Counted from the stretch's first letter, positions 1 through 6,120 are shown. The stretch is 10,504 bases of DNA from Actinomycetota bacterium (GCA_005787645.1 SYAM01000092.1:1-10504); one strand, 5' to 3'. Notes: generated by a model not told the origin, from the sequence alone. A program made the numbers and translations.

Positions 1-990
1 AAGCATCGTCGGAATATCGTCATTACGATGATTATCCCTACCTTCTTTTTCGTGACTACTCCAATCATCGTTTTCCGCCCAGCCAAAGCGACTGCAGAAC
101 CTTGCCAAGGGGTAACGAGTCAATTTCAGTTAACTGAGCAACCTGTCATCATTCCTGCCAAAGATGGCCGTTCAATTGCGGGCCCTGAGGGCATCGCGAT
201 GATGCGTTCCTATTCGATTGCAGGTCAAACTCTCGACACCATTCCACTTGGTTACTCCACTGCCAACAAACCAAATGCAGATCTTCGTGCAATACCTTTA
301 AATGAAATAGTCAAACGTGTATCTGATGATCCAGATCTCCAACCACAATTGAACCAGGTACGTAATCTCGCATATGCAATTCGCTATAACGGAGATATTG
401 CTTCTTCTATTCTCTCGCTTACGGCGCGCGAAGGCACTATTGCAACATGGATAGCGGCTCAGCGAATACTTGGTATAGAAGCTGATTTCTTTACTCAAGA
501 TCAACTCGTGAGTGAGCTAGCAGATTCGATTGCAGGGGCTGCGGGGGATGGTTCATGGCCATTTGATGATGTTGGACCAGGTGCGCTCTCTTCAACAGCA
601 ACTATCGATGGCGATTCACTTCATATATATGTACTCACCACTCGCGAGGGTTTTGATAAAGATGATGTAGCTAATGGCGAGAACTTGGAACGTTCGGTGA
701 GCCAAGCAGCGAAAAATCAACGAATAACTGTTACTTACCCAGGTGGCGAAGTACGTGGTGTTACCTCGAGCAACGGCGACGTGTGTATTTCCGTGCCGTG
801 GACTACCGGAAAAACCCTGCCACAACTACGAGTCACATGGCAGATGACCGTTCCCGCTGGGACGATCCTTTATAACTCAAAAGTGTTCGAGGGTGGCGAT
901 CGTTATGCCCTGATGGATAACGCTGAAATCACACTGAATGCGCTTGCCCTTCCAGTTGCGACTCAGGTGATTTGGAGTTCGACCTCATGA
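1..990 (+). CDS. Exported protein of unknown function, 5' partial
   Basis: The frame is open to the left edge. The first in-window ATG is at 28, but the codons before it read KHRR-NIVIT. That supplies the basic n-region a signal peptide needs, so the real start is probably outside the window. A hydrophobic stretch (IIPTFFFVTTPIIVF) leads to a likely signal peptidase site after AKATA, before EP (about residue 23 counted from the ATG at 28). The mature part is about 300 residues with no further membrane segment or wall-anchor motif. It has two cysteines (C26 and C253 on the same count) that could form a disulfide. The first half looks helical (around 90-170) and the last third looks like a beta-sandwich (VTYPGGEVRG, NGDVCISVPW). 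The stop overlaps the start of the next gene (ATGA), so the two are probably co-translated. I recognise no family; a divergent thioester-type domain is a weak possibility. The gene is secure, its function unknown. Confidence 0.85.
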   Translation, partial: KHRRNIVITMIIPTFFFVTTPIIVFRPAKATAEPCQGVTSQFQLTEQPVIIPAKDGRSIAGPEGIAMMRSYSIAGQTLDTIPLGYSTANKPNADLRAIPLNEIVKRVSDDPDLQPQLNQVRNLAYAIRYNGDIASSILSLTAREGTIATWIAAQRILGIEADFFTQDQLVSELADSIAGAAGDGSWPFDDVGPGALSSTATIDGDSLHIYVLTTREGFDKDDVANGENLERSVSQAAKNQRITVTYPGGEVRGVTSSNGDVCISVPWTTGKTLPQLRVTWQMTVPAGTILYNSKVFEGGDRYALMDNAEITLNALALPVATQVIWSSTS

Positions 991-1937
991 CCGAGAATAA
1001 ATCTGAAGATCGCGATGCTAATGGAATCGATGATGAGGTCGATGAAATCCGCGAAGATTTAGAAGAGTTACAGGAAGAGCTCCAGGAAAAGATCGAGAAG
1101 CTCTCACTGGCTGAGCGCTCACGTACGATTGGCACTATTACTGGATTACTCCAGGAGAATATGACGCAGATCGTCTCCTTCGGCGGCGTGCTCTACCTGC
1201 TCACTCGATTAATTGCTATCAGCGGACGTTCTGCCCCGACAGCGCTCTCATTCCTCGACGCGCAAGGAATCAGCAAGACCGTAACCGGCGCAATCGTGCA
1301 AGCGCTTCCAATCCTGTTGCTTGCCGCAGCAATTGGATTCACTATCACTGCTCTAATAAATGTCAGCGATAAACCAGTCTCGAAGAATTCTCGGGTATGG
1401 ATATCGATTGTTGCTTGGTTCTTGGTGGCAACGGTTGTGCCTTCACCATTCTCATGGAATCGCGCCGTGGCATTGGTAGCTTTCTTCGCTGCTGGCATTT
1501 TGATTATCTACACCGCGATTTCCGCTTGGACAAATAATCTCGATGATTGGCCACATCCATTCCAGTTTCTAATTTTCTATTTTGCGCTTGTCGCAGGAAC
1601 TCAGCTAGTTGCTGATGATCAGGTCTGGCTTGCACCAGAGCGGTTACAGATCATCTCATCATCGGAAAATCTTGTTGCTGTGCAGGGCGTTGAGAAGGGC
1701 GATCAAGCATCAACGATTGTCGGATATGTACTCGATGGCAATGGCGATGATTGGGTCAGCATCTTGCTAGAAGAGCCACGTATCGTTTTACGAGTTAAGA
1801 GCGATAGCATTTTGCAACGATCAGTCTGTCGTCTTCCCGACTCTCGTAAGCAGGTGCCACCGCTTTTCGTCTCGATTGCAGAGCGCTTTGAAAGCCAGAA
1901 GCAACGAGCAGTCGAGGATGTTGTACCGGTCTGCTAA
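987..1937 (+). CDS. Membrane protein with N-terminal coiled coil and C-terminal extracytoplasmic or cytoplasmic domain, unknown function
   Basis: This is a 316-residue product from ATG 987. I prefer this start over an in-frame TTG at 972 because GGAG (974-977) lies 9 nt before ATG 987 and would fall inside the coding region if TTG were used. The ATG also overlaps the preceding stop as ATGA. Residues 1-15 are acidic. Residues about 16-45 are a Glu/Leu-rich heptad-like coiled coil (DLEELQEELQEKIEKL). Five hydrophobic segments follow at about 62-80, 103-125, 137-153, 160-181 and 191-209. A soluble domain of about 105 residues (210-316) ends the protein and holds both cysteines (C281 and the final residue C316). 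It forms a two-gene unit with the exported protein upstream, so the pair may act together at the envelope. No family is recognised. Confidence 0.88.
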   Translation: MTENKSEDRDANGIDDEVDEIREDLEELQEELQEKIEKLSLAERSRTIGTITGLLQENMTQIVSFGGVLYLLTRLIAISGRSAPTALSFLDAQGISKTVTGAIVQALPILLLAAAIGFTITALINVSDKPVSKNSRVWISIVAWFLVATVVPSPFSWNRAVALVAFFAAGILIIYTAISAWTNNLDDWPHPFQFLIFYFALVAGTQLVADDQVWLAPERLQIISSSENLVAVQGVEKGDQASTIVGYVLDGNGDDWVSILLEEPRIVLRVKSDSILQRSVCRLPDSRKQVPPLFVSIAERFESQKQRAVEDVVPVC

Positions 1938-1940
1938 TTC

Positions 1941-2033
1941 TTAGCTAAGCCACTTGAATTGAACGTCGCGAGAATCCAAAGCGATATCCATTCATTCCTG
2001 ATCGTCACAGACCGAGCGTCATGGCTTAGATAA
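1941..2033. repeat. Imperfect inverted repeat in the 1938-2104 spacer
   Basis: TTAGCTAAGCCA (1941-1952) and TGGCTTAGATAA (2022-2033) are inverted copies matching at 11 of 12 positions, with 69 nt between them. The arms begin 3 nt after the upstream stop codon. The spacer 1938-2104 otherwise holds no convincing gene. A distant stem, an operator pair or chance are all possible. Confidence 0.3.
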
Positions 2034-2104
2034 ATGGATGGAAGCAGAGCATCCCCTGGCTCCAAAATTTCGTTGCGCTCACGCAGCGCCAAGATGAAGA
2101 GTAG

Positions 2105-2139
2105 AAAAAACCGGCGCCACTTACGCGGCGCCGGTCTTT
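2105..2139 (-). terminator. Intrinsic terminator of the secreted-protein gene
   Basis: CCGGCGCC (2111-2118) and GGCGCCGG (2127-2134) form a perfect 8-bp G+C-only stem with an 8-nt loop. Read on the - strand the stem is followed directly by TTTTTT (2110-2105), a textbook Rho-independent terminator 31 nt past the stop of the gene ending at 2171. On the + strand the tail is only TCTTT, so termination of the 1-1937 unit from the other side is possible but weaker. Confidence 0.88.
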
Positions 2140-2170
2140 GACATAACCGATGAGGTTTTCTCTCTAGTTG

Positions 2171-3490
2171 TTACTTCTTCTTGTAGCCAGCAGGGCAGGC
2201 TGCCGTGGTGACCTTTTTAGTAATCTTGCCCTTCACGCACGTGATGGTCTTCTTCTTGACAGGAGTCTTCACTACTGCCGCTGCTGCTGGCTTGTAACCC
2301 TTCTTCATCTTTACCGAGAGTTTGGGTTGTGAGTACTGGAAGCCTTCATACTCGATGCTGATTACACCATTCTTCGCAGCGATATTGGCGCTGGAGACTA
2401 CCTGTTCGCCAGTGGCCTCTTCGGTTGTCACAGAGAGCTCAAGAGCCTTTGCAGCATCGTTTGGATTCTCTAGACCCCAGAGGACTTTTGCATCATTGAA
2501 TGGAATGTAGGCGCGATAGAAGCCACGGACCACTGTTGTTCCATCGGCATCAAAGTGTGGCGCCGCTGCGGTGAAGACGAAGGACTTCTCGGCAGCATTC
2601 CAGACCGGGCTAGAAAGTTTGCAGAGACCATCCGAGAGCACGATGATGTCATTGGAGACGCCATCAATACCAAACTCAGTGAAGGAGATTGCTTGCACAG
2701 TCGCATAGCGCGATGTTGCTTTTCCGGTCTCACCTTGGCATTGCTTTGAATCTGCTGCAAATGCAACATTGACTGGCTTACCAGTGAGAGTCAAAACTCG
2801 GAAACCACTTCCATCTGTTGCCTTCATCGTCATACCTGCACCAGCACCAAGAGTGATGTTTGGTTGGTAAGAAGACTTGACTCGGATCTTTACTATGAAG
2901 CTAGTGTCAGTATCGAGGCTTGCATTCTTTCCGGTTGCCTTGTTGTTGGTGAGGAAAGTTTTGTTATCTGCAGCGTTGACGAACACTGGCTCGATAGTGG
3001 TCCAGAGGTTTGATGAGTTAGAGAACGTCGGACGAGCATTGATGAAGACACCGTCATAACCCTTTACGCCAAATCGCGCTGAGTTCCAATTGGTTGAAGT
3101 CCAACGTCCGGTACGTGTGACCGTGCTGGCAACAGTCTCTACTTCAGGTGCAACGACTGCAGGAGCCGCTGGTGCAGGTGCCGCTGGTGCAGGTGCAGCA
3201 GCAGCCGGTGATGCAGCCGGTGATGCCTCAGGACTCGCAGCAGGTGCAGGTGCAGGTGCAGCAGCCTCGACTGGATTAGCGGTGCCGCTTGCTACCCATT
3301 GCAGGTTCGCAACGGTGCCGCGTCCGTTATCAACCGAGACGCTCTCAATACAGAAAAAATCAGTCGGTGTAACGCAGGCAGGCCATGGTCCACCAGGTAG
3401 CGGTTCGTTTGCCGCGTTTGCATTGCTTGCTGTGAGCAATCCGCTGAGAAGCGAGATGCCAGCAAGCGTAGCGAGAATTCTTTTCTTCAC
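2171..3490 (-). CDS. Secreted Ala/Pro-rich surface protein with Cys/Lys C-terminal tail, unknown function
   Basis: This is a 439-residue product. I chose GTG 3490-3488 because GGAGG (3500-3496) sits 5 nt upstream and the protein then begins with a clean signal peptide: KKR n-region, hydrophobic core, and cleavage after SNANA at about residue 26. An upstream ATG would add 13 residues and disrupt this. After a short Cys-containing segment (C39, C47) comes a low-complexity Ala/Pro stretch (about 73-115). A beta-rich domain follows (about 125-395, with C251 and C290). Then comes a Lys-rich tail (about 397-439) ending TITCVKGKITKK, VTTAACPAGYKKK. The layout suggests an exported protein held at or near the cell wall: linker, globular domain, basic tail. 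It lies downstream of glnR on the same strand but appears to have its own promoter, and it ends at a strong terminator. I recognise no enzymatic motif. I recall similar tails on other actinobacterial exported proteins but cannot verify this here. Confidence 0.9.
   Translation of the reverse strand: MKKRILATLAGISLLSGLLTASNANAANEPLPGGPWPACVTPTDFFCIESVSVDNGRGTVANLQWVASGTANPVEAAAPAPAPAASPEASPAASPAAAAPAPAAPAPAAPAVVAPEVETVASTVTRTGRWTSTNWNSARFGVKGYDGVFINARPTFSNSSNLWTTIEPVFVNAADNKTFLTNNKATGKNASLDTDTSFIVKIRVKSSYQPNITLGAGAGMTMKATDGSGFRVLTLTGKPVNVAFAADSKQCQGETGKATSRYATVQAISFTEFGIDGVSNDIIVLSDGLCKLSSPVWNAAEKSFVFTAAAPHFDADGTTVVRGFYRAYIPFNDAKVLWGLENPNDAAKALELSVTTEEATGEQVVSSANIAAKNGVISIEYEGFQYSQPKLSVKMKKGYKPAAAAVVKTPVKKKTITCVKGKITKKVTTAACPAGYKKK
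3165..3266 (-). repeat. Tandem short repeats encoding the Ala/Pro linker
   Basis: A 15-bp unit GCCGCTGGTGCAGGT (read on +) occurs twice head to tail at 3165-3179 and 3180-3194. A 12-bp unit GCAGCCGGTGAT occurs twice at 3201-3212 and 3213-3224. GCAGGT hexamers repeat around 3239-3258. Every period is a multiple of 3, so copy-number changes keep the reading frame. The stretch encodes the flexible Ala/Pro linker of the secreted protein. Confidence 0.75.
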
Positions 3491-3536
3491 AATTTCCTCC
3501 ATCGGTAACTTTTCGGGTTCAGGACCCAATTTCTAG

Positions 3537-3563
3537 AGTCTACTCCTGAAGGTTATTAATCAA
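3537..3563 (-). promoter_or_regulatory. Candidate promoter of the secreted-protein gene
   Basis: On the - strand TTGATT (3563-3558) and TAGACT (3542-3537) are separated by 15 nt. They resemble -35 and -10 boxes, though the spacing is short. The -35 overlaps the last codons of glnR. A start near 3530 would give a leader of about 40 nt carrying a small GGGT/ACCC hairpin (3515-3518 with 3524-3527) and the GGAGG site before GTG 3490. Confidence 0.35.
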
Positions 3564-4269
3564 GAATGCCCGTAAGGTTTTCGGTACCTGAGGCATTAAA
3601 TCGGTAGCCGACGTGGCGAACGGTGCTGATCATCGCCTCGAACTCGGGGCCTAATTTCGCCCGAAGGCGCCTAATATGGACATCGACCGTTCGGGTTCCG
3701 CCAAAGTAGTCATAGCCCCAGACTTCTTGGAGAAGTTGGGCGCGGGTAAATACGCGACCTGGGTGTTGCGCGAGGTACTTCAACAACTCAAACTCTTTAT
3801 ACGTTAAATCGAGAGCGCGACCTTTTACACGGGCGGTATACGAATGTTCATCGATGGCAATTTCACCGGAGCGGATCTCGCCTCCGCTTCCCGTATTGTT
3901 CCGCGCATCGAGCGCCTCTTTATAACGGGTAATGGCAAGTCGAATCCGCGCATCTACCTCAGCAGGTCCAGCTGCATCAAGGATGCAATCATCAGCGCCC
4001 CACTCAGAGGTGAGCGCAGGTAATCCACCCTCTGTGACCACAACGACGACCGGAGCACCAACTCCGGTGGAGGTGAGCAGACGAGTGAGGTTCTTCATTG
4101 CGCCAAGATCGCGCCGCGCATCGACGAGAAGTAAATCGATCGAGGGCGCATCGACGAGGACTGATACCTCAGCCGGAAGAATTCGCACCTGGTGTTGAAG
4201 GAGGGCAAGGGAGGGGAGAACCTCTGCGCTGGAATGGCGAGAGTTTGTGAGTAAGAGGAGCTTCGCCAT
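3556..4269 (-). CDS. glnR: GlnR-type orphan OmpR-family response regulator, nitrogen metabolism
   Basis: This is a 237-residue product. GlnR is the actinobacterial activator/repressor of nitrogen assimilation genes (glutamine synthetase, ammonium and nitrate uptake); it is cytoplasmic and binds DNA. The N-terminal receiver domain (about 1-115) starts MAKLLLLTNS and contains VVVVVTEGGL and AGPAEVDARIRLA, which I recognise from GlnR of Streptomyces. The aspartate is at position 50 (LLLVD), as in characterised GlnR, where the phosphorylation pocket is incomplete and D50 supports dimerisation. The C-terminal winged helix (about 130-225) contains LTYKEFELLKYLAQHPGRVF, EVWGYDYFGGTRTVDVHIRR and VRHVGYRF. 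I chose ATG 4269 because it matches the family start and has a -10 box at the leaderless position. The frame stays open upstream, but that part is antisense to the divergent thioredoxin gene. Tandem stops (TAATAA) end it. No histidine kinase gene is nearby, as usual for GlnR. Confidence 0.95.
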   Translation of the reverse strand: MAKLLLLTNSRHSSAEVLPSLALLQHQVRILPAEVSVLVDAPSIDLLLVDARRDLGAMKNLTRLLTSTGVGAPVVVVVTEGGLPALTSEWGADDCILDAAGPAEVDARIRLAITRYKEALDARNNTGSGGEIRSGEIAIDEHSYTARVKGRALDLTYKEFELLKYLAQHPGRVFTRAQLLQEVWGYDYFGGTRTVDVHIRRLRAKLGPEFEAMISTVRHVGYRFNASGTENLTGILD

Positions 4270-4275
4270 AGTGGG

Positions 4276-4281
4276 AGAATA
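4276..4281 (-). promoter_or_regulatory. -10 box of a leaderless glnR promoter
   Basis: TATTCT (4281-4276 on the - strand) lies exactly at -12 to -7 if transcription starts at the A of the glnR ATG (4269). No Shine-Dalgarno sequence precedes this ATG, which fits a leaderless mRNA. No clear -35 box is seen. The upstream promoter region would lie inside the divergent thioredoxin gene. Confidence 0.5.
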
Positions 4282-4286
4282 CTCTC

Positions 4287-4700
4287 GTGGAGAACTTGGT
4301 GATACTCGGGGTGGTTCTGCTCTTGGCCACTGGCTACGGATATTGGTATCGCCATCGCGACGGCCGCGTGAAATCCCATGGAAAGGCAGAGACCAGACTC
4401 CGTCTGGACCCTTCAGAAATCGGACCCTTGGGTGAACGAGCCACGCTCGTCCAATTCTCATCAGCTTTCTGCACGCCATGTCGGGCCACTCGAGTAATTC
4501 TTGGTGAGGTTGCAGCGGCGACCACTGGAGTAAGACATATAGATATAGATGCCGAACATGAGTTGGCGTTGGTCCGTAAAGTCGGCGTGCTCTCGACTCC
4601 GACGACATTAATTCTTGACAGTAAAGGTTTTGAGATTGCGCGCGCTGTTGGCGCACCCCGTAAAGCCCAGGTTCTCGCCTCGCTTGATGCTATTGCCTAA
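4287..4700 (+). CDS. Membrane-anchored thioredoxin-fold protein (CTPC)
   Basis: This is a 137-residue product starting at GTG 4287, preceded by GGGAG (4273-4277) at 9-nt spacing. One hydrophobic segment (about residues 4-20) followed by YRHRDGR predicts an N-terminal anchor. Under the positive-inside rule the thioredoxin domain (about 45-137) may face the cytoplasm; an extracytoplasmic orientation is the other option. The redox motif is FCTPCR (C62, C65), and STPTT carries the conserved cis-proline (P105). The expected role is thiol-disulfide exchange with a partner not identified here. The gene starts only 17 nt from the divergent glnR start, and its stop overlaps the apbE-like ATG by one base (TAATG), so the two are probably co-translated. 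It is shorter than TlpA/ResA proteins and closer to a plain thioredoxin plus anchor. Confidence 0.88.
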   Translation: MENLVILGVVLLLATGYGYWYRHRDGRVKSHGKAETRLRLDPSEIGPLGERATLVQFSSAFCTPCRATRVILGEVAAATTGVRHIDIDAEHELALVRKVGVLSTPTTLILDSKGFEIARAVGAPRKAQVLASLDAIA

Positions 4701-5428
4701 TGTTTCACAACGAAGAGGTCTGGGGAACGGTCGTCTCCTTTCATCTTCCTGAGCAGAACATCTCCCAGGATGTGAAAAGGATTTTTCTCGATCAAGCAAT
4801 CGCTTTTGTACATGAAATAGATGAGAAGTTCTCTACGTATAAAGAAAGTTCTGAAATTTCACAATTACGTCGTGGTGATTTACACATAACAGATACTTCC
4901 GAGCCCGTTCGACGTATCTGGAAATTATGTGAAGAAGCGCGTGATCTCACTGATGGCGCCTTTGATCCTTTTCTTGAAAGTCTTGGTGGATTTGACCCAT
5001 CGGGATACGTCAAAGGTTGGGCCGCCGATCAGATCGCGCTGATTGGCCAAAAGTTGGGAATCACACGGCTGCATATCAATGCTGGCGGAGATATCACAGT
5101 GCGCGGTGGCATGGATGATCAGCAGCCCTGGATGATTGGCATTCAGCATCCCAAACGTGCGGGACGAATTGCTGCGGTGATTCCCATGCGCGATGGCGCT
5201 GTAGCAAGTAGTGGAGGCTCCCGTGATCTCATTGCGGTCGGTGCATTGGCAACATCGGTTTATGGGCCTGATGGAGGTATCGCCGACGCGCTCGCTACTG
5301 CCCTAATGGTCGCTGGCCGCGATGGTGCGCGGTGGTTTCTTAAACCAGAACTTGCCGAGTATGGCTGCTGGGTCGTCAATCGCCACGAGGAAAGTACCTG
5401 GTCGGTGCGGTGGCCAGAGCGCCCCTGA
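4700..5428 (+). CDS. ApbE-family FAD:protein FMN transferase, short and missing the HxxDPxTG motif
   Basis: This is a 242-residue product, short against the usual 300 or more of full ApbE proteins. Family motifs visible in order are FSTYKESSEIS (44-54), TDGAFDPF (84-91), DPSGYVKGWAAD (99-110), NAGGDITVRG (127-136), ASSGGSR (169-175) and ADALATAL (195-202). The last contains D196 and T200, the likely Mg-binding positions. The known reaction is Mg-dependent transfer of FMN from FAD to a Ser/Thr of a target flavoprotein. The segment that normally reads like HIxDPxTG between the SG..R motif and the ADA motif is here only DLIAVG (176-181), so the His and the DP are absent. No signal peptide or lipobox is seen. 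It is translationally joined to the thioredoxin gene. No obvious target protein lies in the window. Family assignment is strong; full activity is uncertain. Confidence 0.88.
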   Translation: MFHNEEVWGTVVSFHLPEQNISQDVKRIFLDQAIAFVHEIDEKFSTYKESSEISQLRRGDLHITDTSEPVRRIWKLCEEARDLTDGAFDPFLESLGGFDPSGYVKGWAADQIALIGQKLGITRLHINAGGDITVRGGMDDQQPWMIGIQHPKRAGRIAAVIPMRDGAVASSGGSRDLIAVGALATSVYGPDGGIADALATALMVAGRDGARWFLKPELAEYGCWVVNRHEESTWSVRWPERP

Positions 5429-5434
5429 CTAATC

Positions 5435-5454
5435 GCGAATCACTTGCAATTCGC
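5435..5454. promoter_or_regulatory. Dyad GCGAAT-N8-ATTCGC, operator or weak hairpin
   Basis: GCGAAT (5435-5440) and ATTCGC (5449-5454) are perfect inverted 6-mers around an 8-nt centre. They lie 6 nt after the apbE-like stop and about 30 nt before the leader-peptide start. There is no T-run directly after it, so it is a poor terminator. Its position near the -35 area of the next transcript allows an operator role. Confidence 0.35.
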
Positions 5455-5473
5455 ACTCTCGCTTTTCGGCTAT

Positions 5474-5479
5474 TACCCT
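5474..5479 (+). promoter_or_regulatory. Candidate -10 box of the leader-peptide/DUF4395 transcript
   Basis: TACCCT fits the actinobacterial TANNNT pattern and is followed after 7 nt by ATG 5487, so transcription could begin at or next to that ATG (leaderless). No good -35 box is seen at standard spacing; TTGCAA at 5444-5449 is 24 nt away. Confidence 0.35.
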
Positions 5480-5486
5480 TATGGCT

Positions 5487-5570
5487 ATGTTCGCGAAGAT
5501 AGAGGTGTCGTTAATCAAACGACGAACGATCGATTATGGTCGCGCAACCTCTTCGCGCTGTCTTTCTTAA
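5487..5570 (+). CDS. Short leader peptide, probable sulfur/cysteine-responsive attenuator
   Basis: This is a 27-codon reading frame in the 219-nt spacer before the DUF4395 gene. It contains VSLIKRRTIDYGR followed by ATSSRCLS and a TAA stop. The core V-x-L-x-x-R-R-x-x-D-x-x-R, then Ser and a near-terminal Cys (TGT at 5559-5561), matches from memory the short 'putative leader peptides' of Streptomyces and other actinobacteria (RRHVDL-type, ending SxxC) that precede sulfur-metabolism genes. Related leaderless cysteine ORFs are reported to control downstream genes by ribosome stalling when cysteine is scarce. Neither possible ATG (5481 or 5487) has a Shine-Dalgarno sequence, which suits leaderless translation; 5487 fits the -10 box better. 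The main gene starts 77 nt after the stop with its own AGGAG. I see no strong terminator hairpin between them, so control, if present, is more likely at translation. Confidence 0.6.
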   Translation: MFAKIEVSLIKRRTIDYGRATSSRCLS

Positions 5571-5647
5571 TCCCAGAACAATCCCTACCGATTGTCGCTT
5601 TGCCCGCGTGAGTGGCCTCGTACAAAAACTAATTTTAGGAGAGAGAT

Positions 5648-6103
5648 ATGTCTAAGCAGATTGACGTCCGCGGCGCACGATTTGGTGCGCTACTCACTAC
5701 TTTTGTGTTGGCGCTAACGTTAGCGACTCAGTCGTGGATTCTTGCCTTGTGGCAAACTGCGGTATTCGCGATTGGCGCAAGCTTTGGTCCAGCACGAACC
5801 CCTTATGCATCGATTTTCCGCGCAGTTGTAAAACCGCGTCTGAAGTCATCGCCCACTTTTGAGGATGAGCGTCCTCCACGATTTGCTCAAGCAGTTGGTT
5901 TCCTCTTTGGTGCGACAGCCCTTGCTGGTGCAGCAAGCGGCGTCTCTCTCCTATTTACACTCGCGATTGCATTCGCGCTTGCTGCAGCATTCCTCAATGC
6001 GGCTTTCAACTTCTGCCTTGGCTGCAAGGTCTATCTCCTCTTCGCCCGCGTATTTCAAGGCAGCCACGAAGCGGTAGCGAAGACTCCCGCTAGCGTGCAG
6101 TAG
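5648..6103 (+). CDS. DUF4395 family membrane protein (CLGC)
   Basis: This is a 151-residue product from ATG 5648, preceded by AGGAG (5637-5641) at 6-nt spacing. Family features are the N-terminal DVRGARFGALLTT, then FGPARTPYASIFR, VKPRL, EDERPPRFAQAVG, and the C-terminal FLNAAFNFCLGCKVYLL with a CxxC pair (C123, C126) in or beside the last membrane helix. About four hydrophobic segments are visible: two before residue 45, two between about 82 and 132. The function of DUF4395 is not established. From memory it often neighbours thioredoxin-like proteins, rhodanese-type sulfurtransferases and SseC-like proteins in actinobacteria, which would fit a role in thiol or sulfur handling at the membrane. 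Here the upstream leader peptide and nearby thioredoxin support that link, but no sulfurtransferase gene lies in the window. Confidence 0.87.
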   Translation: MSKQIDVRGARFGALLTTFVLALTLATQSWILALWQTAVFAIGASFGPARTPYASIFRAVVKPRLKSSPTFEDERPPRFAQAVGFLFGATALAGAASGVSLLFTLAIAFALAAAFLNAAFNFCLGCKVYLLFARVFQGSHEAVAKTPASVQ

Positions 6104-6120
6104 TAGTAACGATTTCGCTC

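Noticed and set aside
3490..3511. GTTAC followed by AGGAA upstream of the secreted-protein start as a GlnR binding box
   Set aside because: Only one half matches the GTnAC/GAAAC pattern and the second half is the Shine-Dalgarno region.
3090..3536. 148-codon + strand frame rich in Ala and Gly
   Set aside because: It is the opposite-strand shadow of the Ala/Pro linker of the secreted protein, whose signal peptide and terminator support the - strand.
4270..4656. Upstream extension of the glnR frame by 129 codons on the - strand
   Set aside because: It is antisense to the thioredoxin and has no resemblance to GlnR, which starts at MAKLLLLTNS; the -10 box also fits ATG 4269.
5578..5595. ACAAT/ATTGT hairpin between leader peptide and DUF4395 as a terminator
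   Set aside because: The stem has only 5 mostly A-T pairs and no T-run after it, so it is too weak for an intrinsic terminator.
5536..5655. 39-codon + strand frame overlapping both the leader peptide and the DUF4395 start
   Set aside because: It is out of frame with both, lacks a Shine-Dalgarno, and its end is made of the AGGAG site of the next gene. It could only matter as a coupling device, for which I see no other support.
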